From assembly GCA_018677115.1 (NCBI GenBank), contig JAHHOC010000071.1, positions 1 to 6,608 of the forward strand: a stretch of DNA of 6,608 bases, read 5' to 3'. Below, one piece after another: positions 1-4,189 of this stretch (the stretch's first letter is position 1; each line of letters opens with the position of its first letter). The stretch comes from Arenicella sp. GTDB taxonomy: Bacteria; Pseudomonadota; Gammaproteobacteria; Arenicellales; Arenicellaceae. Under the pieces are notes generated by a model. That model saw nothing but the letters and a program-made list of their open reading frames with translations, made no database searches and had not been told where the DNA came from. The position numbers were made by a program, and so were the translations under genes.

Positions 1-243
1 CATATTGATGGCTCAGGTCGGCTGCAAACTGTTACCCGGGATAGCAATGCAACCTACTATGAACTGATCAGCCGCTTCTATCAGAAAACCGGGGTGCCGA
101 TGTTGCTTAACACCTCTTTTAATGAGAACGAACCGATCGTATGCCAGCCGCAAGAAGCTCTGGCATGCTTCCTGCGCACCAGGATGGATGTGCTGGTATT
201 AGGGTCCAACCTGATCATGCGTGATCAGGTTATGGGGCAATGA
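1..243 (+). CDS. NodU/CmcH-family carbamoyltransferase, C-terminal part (5' end outside window)
   Basis: Frame 1 is open from the first base to a TGA at 241-243, giving the last 80 residues of a protein whose start lies left of the window. The visible part matches the C-terminal domain of the NodU/CmcH carbamoyltransferase family: HIDGSGRLQTV at residues 1-11, then TGVPMLLNTSFNENEPIVC at 30-48, then a stretch ending in FLRTRMDVLVLGSN. Family members transfer a carbamoyl group from carbamoyl phosphate, through an ATP-dependent carbamoyl-adenylate, to a hydroxyl of a sugar or other small molecule; the catalytic N-terminal domain is not in view. The next gene starts 4 bases after the stop, so the two are probably co-transcribed. 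Because that neighbour is a lipid-carrier sugar transferase, I infer that the substrate is a surface-glycan sugar. The family call is secure; the substrate is not known. Confidence 0.88.
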   Translation, partial: HIDGSGRLQTVTRDSNATYYELISRFYQKTGVPMLLNTSFNENEPIVCQPQEALACFLRTRMDVLVLGSNLIMRDQVMGQ

Positions 244-247
244 ATAC

Positions 248-1246
248 ATGCTGATCGTCGTTTTTCTAACCAGTTTGTTGATGGGATTCCTGCTCAGCAA
301 ACATGCGGAGTCACTCGGTTTGCTGGCTTATCCGGGCGAGCATCGTCACCACCCGGAACCGACTCCGGTTGTTGGTGGTATTGCAATGTTCACTGGATTG
401 ATGGCGGCGTATTTGGTTCTCGACAATCAAGTTCTTGAAGCGCTGTTACCGGCATTGCTGGTTCTTTGCGTCACAGGGGTCTGCGATGATCGATACAAGC
501 TGCCATACTGGTCACGATTTATTGCCCAGGCTGTGGCAGCACTATTGATGATCTGGTTGACAGGTGCTCATTTGAGCAGCCTGGGCCCGTTGCTGTCAGA
601 TAATGAAATACTGCTAGGTCAGTGGGCGCTGCCAGTCACTGTTTTTGCCGTCATTGGCGTAATTAATGCGCTCAATATGTCTGACGGCCTGGATGGGCTT
701 GCCGGCTCGATTGTGCTGCTTGTTGTTGCCGGTATATACCTGGCCGGTAGCGATAAACACGGACTGCTGGCAATCATTGCTGCCTCGGTCAGCGGGTTTT
801 TGTTCTGGAACCTGCGCATCATGCGGCCTCAAGCGAGACTATTCATGGGAGATGCCGGTAGTACCATGCTCGGGCTGGTACTCGCCTATCTGCTGATTGA
901 TGTCACTCAAGGCGATCAGCCGATGGTGGCTCCTATTACCGCGCTATGGTTTTTGTTACTGCCACTTTTTGATGCGGTGGGTGTGCTTCTCATTCGGCCG
1001 CTGAAGGGGAAATCACCCTTCGAGGCGGATAGAATGCACTATCACCATTTCCTGCAACAGAAGGGATTTACTGCCAACCAGAGTCTAGTTGTGGCGCTGA
1101 TGCTGCAGGCTATTTTTATCACCGGTGGCGTGCTGATAAACCGCTTATCGGTGCCCGAGCATATTCAGTTTTATGTCTTCATGGGATTATTTGCGCTCTA
1201 TCTTTTGCTGCTGTTTCGACTATCTGCTGAGCAGCAAGCAGAATAG
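248..1246 (+). CDS. WecA/MraY-family polyprenyl-phosphate sugar-1-phosphate transferase
   Basis: This 332-residue multi-pass membrane protein should transfer a sugar-1-phosphate (often HexNAc-1-P) from a UDP-sugar to undecaprenyl phosphate on the cytoplasmic face, the first step of O-antigen or similar glycan synthesis. Family motifs occur in order: PTPVVGGIAMF near residues 38-48, the DD pair at 80-81, NALNMSDGLDGLAG at 140-153, FMGDAGS around 199-205, and DRMHYHHF around 261-268. The HYHH block resembles the HIHH of WecA rather than the HHHFE of MraY, so this is probably not the peptidoglycan enzyme. The ATG at 248 is chosen because a GGGG at 234-237 sits 10 bases upstream and the first membrane helix begins at once; an in-frame GTG at 221 would add nine residues and overlap the upstream gene. 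Length is normal for the WecA/WbpL group. The exact sugar cannot be read from the sequence. Confidence 0.9.
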   Translation: MLIVVFLTSLLMGFLLSKHAESLGLLAYPGEHRHHPEPTPVVGGIAMFTGLMAAYLVLDNQVLEALLPALLVLCVTGVCDDRYKLPYWSRFIAQAVAALLMIWLTGAHLSSLGPLLSDNEILLGQWALPVTVFAVIGVINALNMSDGLDGLAGSIVLLVVAGIYLAGSDKHGLLAIIAASVSGFLFWNLRIMRPQARLFMGDAGSTMLGLVLAYLLIDVTQGDQPMVAPITALWFLLLPLFDAVGVLLIRPLKGKSPFEADRMHYHHFLQQKGFTANQSLVVALMLQAIFITGGVLINRLSVPEHIQFYVFMGLFALYLLLLFRLSAEQQAE

Positions 1247-1369
1247 AGTGAACGAAAATGTTGGGCGCACCCCTTACCTTTTATTGGCGAACAAATTGGA
1301 CAGAGAGCAATCTAACAAGGGGTTAATTAAAGAAAATCCATTGGACTATCAAAATAATCTTCTGCAGTA

Positions 1370-1395
1370 AAATGAAAAAGCCCCATAAATGGGGC
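1370..1395 (-). terminator. intrinsic terminator of tRNA-Ser
   Basis: GCCCCA (1380-1385) and TGGGGC (1390-1395) form a six-pair stem with a four-base loop. On the - strand it is followed by TTTTTCATTTT (complement of 1369-1379), and it lies 10 bases past the encoded CCA end of the tRNA-Ser. On the + strand the downstream sequence is CCTTGCATTTT, a much poorer U-tract, so it may stop transcription from the glycan genes only weakly. AAAATG (1370-1375) can also pair with CATTTT (1401-1406). Confidence 0.85.
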
Positions 1396-1405
1396 CCTTG
1401 CATTT

Positions 1406-1496
1406 TGGCGGAGAGGGTGGGATTTGAACCCACGAAGGGCTACTAACCCTTGCCGGTTTTCAAGACCGGTGCATTCAGCCGCTCTGCCACCTCTCC
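1406..1496 (-). tRNA. tRNA-Ser (anticodon UGA), CCA encoded
   Basis: Read on the - strand this is a 91-base class II tRNA. The acceptor stem is GGAGAGG (complement of 1490-1496) with CCTCTCC (complement of 1410-1416), followed by discriminator G and an encoded CCA (complement of 1406-1408). The anticodon stem is CCGGT/ACCGG with loop CTTGAAA, placing anticodon TGA at the complement of 1460-1462. The long variable arm AAGGG...CCCTT and the G73 discriminator are serine features, and the T arm is GTGGG-TTCAAAT-CCCAC. It reads UCA and probably other UCN codons. All stems pair and nothing suggests a pseudogene. It is transcribed away from the initiator tRNA and toward the glycan genes. Confidence 0.97.
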
Positions 1497-1551
1497 TCGA
1501 TTTACATCCTGCGCTACCTTATCGATAAATGTTTGAGCGTCCCAAACCAGC

Positions 1552-1588
1552 GCGCAATAGTATATTAGACGCGGATTTATGACAATAA
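1552..1588 (-). promoter_or_regulatory. likely sigma70 promoter of tRNA-Ser
   Basis: On the - strand a -10 TATACT lies at the complement of 1559-1564. Upstream candidates for -35 are TTATTG (complement of 1583-1588, spacer 18) and TTGTCA (complement of 1580-1585, spacer 15). Directly after the -10 comes ATTGCGCGC, a G+C-rich discriminator typical of stable-RNA promoters under stringent control. Start would be near 1552, about 55 bases before the tRNA. The -10 is convincing; the choice of -35 is uncertain. Confidence 0.55.
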
Positions 1589-1615
1589 ATAATCACTAAT
1601 ATAGTCTGGTAGGGC

Positions 1616-1629
1616 GCTCTCGAGAGAGC
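1616..1629. repeat. palindrome in the divergent tRNA control region
   Basis: GCTCTC (1616-1621) and GAGAGC (1624-1629) are inverted around GA, with a perfect 10-base palindrome CTCTCGAGAG at 1617-1626. It lies between the two divergent tRNA promoters. On the + strand only TGTTTT follows (1633-1638), a poor terminator tail, and no + strand gene precedes it closely. It could be a protein-binding site or a remnant; no function can be assigned. Confidence 0.4.
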
Positions 1630-1696
1630 ACCTGTTTTGAGCGTTACTGAATTAAACTGTCACGAAATAAATGTAGCAGCGAACCTTAAACCTACC

Positions 1697-1754
1697 AAAA
1701 TTTATCCAAAATAGCCTGTTGTAAAGCCCGAATAAGTTCTATATCATACGCACC
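1697..1754 (+). promoter_or_regulatory. sigma70 promoter of the initiator tRNA / rimP-nusA-infB operon
   Basis: The -35 TTGTAA (1719-1724) and -10 TATCAT (1742-1747) are separated by exactly 17 bases. An A/T-rich tract at 1697-1712 lies just upstream of the -35, where an UP element binding the RNA polymerase alpha subunit is expected. The bases after the -10, ACGCACCC, are G+C-rich, as in stringently controlled tRNA promoters. Transcription should begin near 1754, about 11 bases before the mature tRNA. This is the best promoter in the window and is probably the main one for the whole right-hand operon. Confidence 0.75.
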
Positions 1755-1764
1755 CACTTGATAT

Positions 1765-1841
<77 letters not shown>

Positions 1842-1891
1842 AGTTAGCATTGAGCGAGAAATTGATAGATAACTTGCCCTCTGCGAAGCGG

Positions 1892-1900
1892 TGTTATAAC
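1892..1900 (+). promoter_or_regulatory. possible second promoter (extended -10) upstream of rimP
   Basis: TGTTATAAC matches an extended -10 element (TGN followed by TATAAC, 1895-1900). A weak -35, TTGCCC, lies at 1874-1879 with a short 15-base spacer. If active it would start near 1907, after the tRNA but before both terminators, making a leader without the tRNA. It rests on one motif. Confidence 0.3.
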
Positions 1901-1938
1901 TGAGTTCAGGCCTGTTGCTCAATATTCAGTTCACTGTT

Positions 1939-1965
1939 ACCAATTTGGTTTGGTTATCACCAAAC
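1939..1965 (+). promoter_or_regulatory. competing small hairpins just before the first terminator
   Basis: GTTTGGT (1948-1954) pairs with ACCAAAC (1959-1965) around the loop TATC. The same TTGGT (1950-1954) can instead pair with ACCAA at 1939-1943. The two pairings exclude each other and end 7 bases before the terminator stem at 1973. This resembles an RNA switch region, but the stems are short and the idea is an inference. Confidence 0.3.
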
Positions 1966-1972
1966 TCACTGG

Positions 1973-2002
1973 AAGCCCCGCTTTATGCGGGGCTTTGTGT
2001 TT
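1973..2002 (+). terminator. first intrinsic terminator after the initiator tRNA (T1)
   Basis: AAGCCCCGC (1973-1981) and GCGGGGCTT (1987-1995) form a perfect nine-pair G+C-rich stem with loop TTTAT, followed by TGTGTTT. It is 131 bases past the tRNA and would end most tRNA transcripts. The tail is broken by G residues, so some read-through into rimP is plausible. Confidence 0.85.
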
Positions 2003-2036
2003 CTCAGCACAGCGCTATGGTTGTTTTATTTGCGAC

Positions 2037-2062
2037 GTGAGCCTGAGGCTCACTTTTTGTTT
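2037..2062 (+). terminator. second intrinsic terminator, just upstream of rimP (T2)
   Basis: GTGAGCC (2037-2043) and GGCTCAC (2047-2053) form a seven-pair stem around TGA, followed by TTTTTGTTT (2054-2062). It ends only 16 bases before the rimP start codon, so RNA polymerase must pass it to express rimP, nusA and infB. In E. coli, terminators at the matching place are read through with help from CspA-family RNA chaperones; a similar attenuating role is inferred here. Confidence 0.85.
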
Positions 2063-2078
2063 GAACGGGTGTGAAAAT

Positions 2079-2543
2079 ATGGCTTTAACGATCCCGCATA
2101 TTGACGAGATGCTGCAACCCGGTGCCGAAGCACTGGGCTATGAGCTCGTGGCCGTTGAGATGGGCGGTGGTGATAATGCCGTTGTGCGTATCTACATCGA
2201 TTCTCCCGATGGGGTTACTGTTGATGACTGCGCCAACGCCAGTAGGCAGTTTAGCGCGATATTGGATGTAGAAGACCCGATTTCCACCCGCTATACACTG
2301 GAAGTTTCTTCGCCCGGAATCGACCGCCCATTGGCCAAGCCAGTGCATTTCAAAAAGTTTATCGGTGATGATGTGAAGATCAAAATGGCTACTCTGATAG
2401 ATGGCCGTCGACGCTTTACCGGTGCACTGGTCGATGCAACTGACGAATTTGCAGTAGTTGAGGTTGATGGCGAGCAAACTCAACTGCCTTACCGAGAAAT
2501 GGATAAGGCACGATTAGTACCCGTATATGAATTTGATGCGTAA
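2079..2543 (+). CDS. rimP: ribosome maturation factor RimP
   Basis: RimP binds the free 30S subunit and helps its late assembly in the cytoplasm. The protein has 154 residues, close to the 150 of E. coli. The N-terminal domain runs over about 1-84 and carries the family signature LEVSSPGIDRPL at 74-85; the C-terminal SH3-like beta domain covers roughly 88-150 (FKKFIGDDVKIK through KARLVPVY). The frame is open further upstream, but that extension runs back through both terminators and lacks family similarity, so the ATG at 2079 is taken; GGG at 2067-2069 is a modest ribosome-binding site. nusA follows 42 bases later. Expression depends on read-through of the terminators upstream, because I see no strong promoter between T2 and the start codon. 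Confidence 0.96.
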   Translation: MALTIPHIDEMLQPGAEALGYELVAVEMGGGDNAVVRIYIDSPDGVTVDDCANASRQFSAILDVEDPISTRYTLEVSSPGIDRPLAKPVHFKKFIGDDVKIKMATLIDGRRRFTGALVDATDEFAVVEVDGEQTQLPYREMDKARLVPVYEFDA

Positions 2544-2585
2544 TTTAGTTTACCGACACATTACTGAGAACCAGAGGCTAAAATA

Positions 2586-4133
2586 ATGGCAAGCGAAATT
2601 TTGATGATGGCAGAAGTTTTATCTACCGAAAAAGCGGTCGATAAGGGCATTATCTTTGAAGCAATTGAGGCGGCACTGGCAACCGCGACCCGAAAGCGAC
2701 ACCGGGAAGATATCGAGGTTCACTGCACCATCAACCAGGAAGACGGTTCCTACATCCCTTATCGCGTATGGGAAGTCATCGAAGACGATGCCGAGTTGGA
2801 ATTCCCGTCCAAGCAAATTTGTGTAAGTGCTGCCAAGGAGCATGATCCCGATCTGGAAGTTGGCGGCTTTGTCAAAGAAGAACTCGAGGCAGTGCCTTTT
2901 GGCCGCATCGCTGCGCAGGCCGCCAAGCAGGTAATAATGCAAAAGGTGCGAGAGGCAGAGCGTAATAAGATCAGCGAAGAATTTGAACCCCGAGTTGGCG
3001 AAATGTTATCCGGAGTCGTCAAACGCATGGAGCGCGGTGATGTAATTGTGGATCTTGGCGGTGTTGAGGCTGTGTTGCCGAGGAGCCGCATGATTCAACG
3101 CGAGGGGCTGCGCCCCGGAGACCGTATACGTGGCATTCTTGAAGAGGTTAAAACCAATAACAGGGGCCCGCAGCTGGTAATCGATCGGGTGACTCCGCAA
3201 TTAATACTGGCTCTGTTCAGGGCAGAGGTGCCGGAAGCCAGTGAAAACATTATTGAAATTTTAAGCGCTGCGCGTGACCCGGGTCTGCGCGCCAAAATAG
3301 CGGTTAAATCCAATGACAGTAAAGTTGATCCGGTCGGCGCGTGCGTGGGTATCCGTGGATCGAGGGTACAGAGCGTCTCAAACGAAATCAATGGTGAGCG
3401 CGTCGATATCATCAAATGGTCTGAAGACCCCGCTCAATTTGTAATAAATGCGCTGGCACCGGCTGAGGTGGAATCGATTATGGTTGATGAGGACAAGGGA
3501 TCCATGGATGTGATTGTAGATGAGTCACAGTTGTCCCTGTCGATTGGCCGAGGCGGTCAAAATGTTCGCCTGGCTTCAGAGCTGACGGGTTGGGAAATAA
3601 ACATCATGACCTATGAGCAGGCCAACGAAAAATTGGAGGAAGAATCTTCCGGCGTGCGTGAAATGTTTATGGCCAAGCTGGATATTGATGCCGATGTGGC
3701 AACAATTTTAATTCAGGAAGGTTTTACAACATTGGAAGAAGTTGCCTACGTGCCACGTGATGAAATGATCGAAGTAGAAGAGTTTGATGAGGCCCTGGTT
3801 GATGAATTGCGCCAGCGTGCAGACGATGCATTGGTGACGCTGGCAATTCAAAAAGAAGAAATGCTAAAGGGCGCAGACCCTGCTGATGATTTACTCGGCA
3901 TGGAGGGTATGGACGAAACTACGGCTAAATTTCTCGCCATAAACGGCATAAAGACAATGGAAGACCTTGCTGATAGCGCCACCGACGAATTGCTTGATAT
4001 TGAGGGATTGGAGATTACTGAAGATCGTGCGCAGGAGTTAATAATGACTGCGCGCAGACCGTGGTTTGAGGAAATGGGTATCGATCCGGACGCCAGCGAC
4101 GCTGAGGAAGAAGAACCAGTGGCGAGCAGCTAG
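2586..4133 (+). CDS. nusA: transcription termination/antitermination factor NusA
   Basis: NusA binds RNA polymerase and nascent RNA, promoting pausing and intrinsic termination and taking part in antitermination with other Nus factors. It has 515 residues against 495 in E. coli. Domains in order: RNA polymerase-binding N-terminal domain (about 1-130, with TAT-R-K-R near 33-38 and QAAKQVIMQKVREAER near 111-126), S1 domain (about 136-200), KH1 (about 228-290, GIRG at 255-258), KH2 (about 295-345, GRGG at 321-324), and two acidic repeats, AR1 (about 362-425) and AR2 (about 436-490). AR2 binds the polymerase alpha C-terminal domain in E. coli. AGAGG at 2573-2577 lies 8 bases before the ATG. Two oddities: the glycine of the AR1 hairpin (IEGLDE in E. 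coli) is E399 here, and a tail of about 20 mostly acidic residues follows AR2. E. coli NusA influences expression of its own operon, and the leader terminators offer a target for this. Confidence 0.97.
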   Translation: MASEILMMAEVLSTEKAVDKGIIFEAIEAALATATRKRHREDIEVHCTINQEDGSYIPYRVWEVIEDDAELEFPSKQICVSAAKEHDPDLEVGGFVKEELEAVPFGRIAAQAAKQVIMQKVREAERNKISEEFEPRVGEMLSGVVKRMERGDVIVDLGGVEAVLPRSRMIQREGLRPGDRIRGILEEVKTNNRGPQLVIDRVTPQLILALFRAEVPEASENIIEILSAARDPGLRAKIAVKSNDSKVDPVGACVGIRGSRVQSVSNEINGERVDIIKWSEDPAQFVINALAPAEVESIMVDEDKGSMDVIVDESQLSLSIGRGGQNVRLASELTGWEINIMTYEQANEKLEEESSGVREMFMAKLDIDADVATILIQEGFTTLEEVAYVPRDEMIEVEEFDEALVDELRQRADDALVTLAIQKEEMLKGADPADDLLGMEGMDETTAKFLAINGIKTMEDLADSATDELLDIEGLEITEDRAQELIMTARRPWFEEMGIDPDASDAEEEEPVASS

Positions 4134-4189
4134 TTCCTATCGCCAACATAAATCATATCCACATTCGAAACCAAACACGAGCATAAAAG

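Noticed and set aside
1248..1370. Short reading frames after the WecA-type gene (for example ATG 1258 to TAA 1326, and a GTG-started frame to 1370)
   Set aside because: They have 22 to about 40 codons, no convincing ribosome-binding site and no recognisable similarity.
1525..1674. Direct repeats ATAAATGT (1525, 1667) and TTTGAGCGT (1532, 1636) in the divergent tRNA region
   Set aside because: Eight- and nine-base repeats are expected by chance at appreciable frequency in an A/T-rich gap of this size, and they do not line up with the promoters.
1916..1927. BoxA-like sequence (TGCTCAATATTC) in the leader before rimP
   Set aside because: Only the first five bases match the boxA consensus TGCTCTTTAACA; no boxB or boxC partner is evident.
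1950..2078. N-terminal extension of rimP by 43 codons
   Set aside because: The extension is translated terminator hairpins and leader sequence, starts at TTG, and lacks RimP similarity; the ATG at 2079 gives the normal family length.
2085..2483. Antisense frame opposite rimP
   Set aside because: It covers the same bases as the well-supported RimP and has no recognisable domain.
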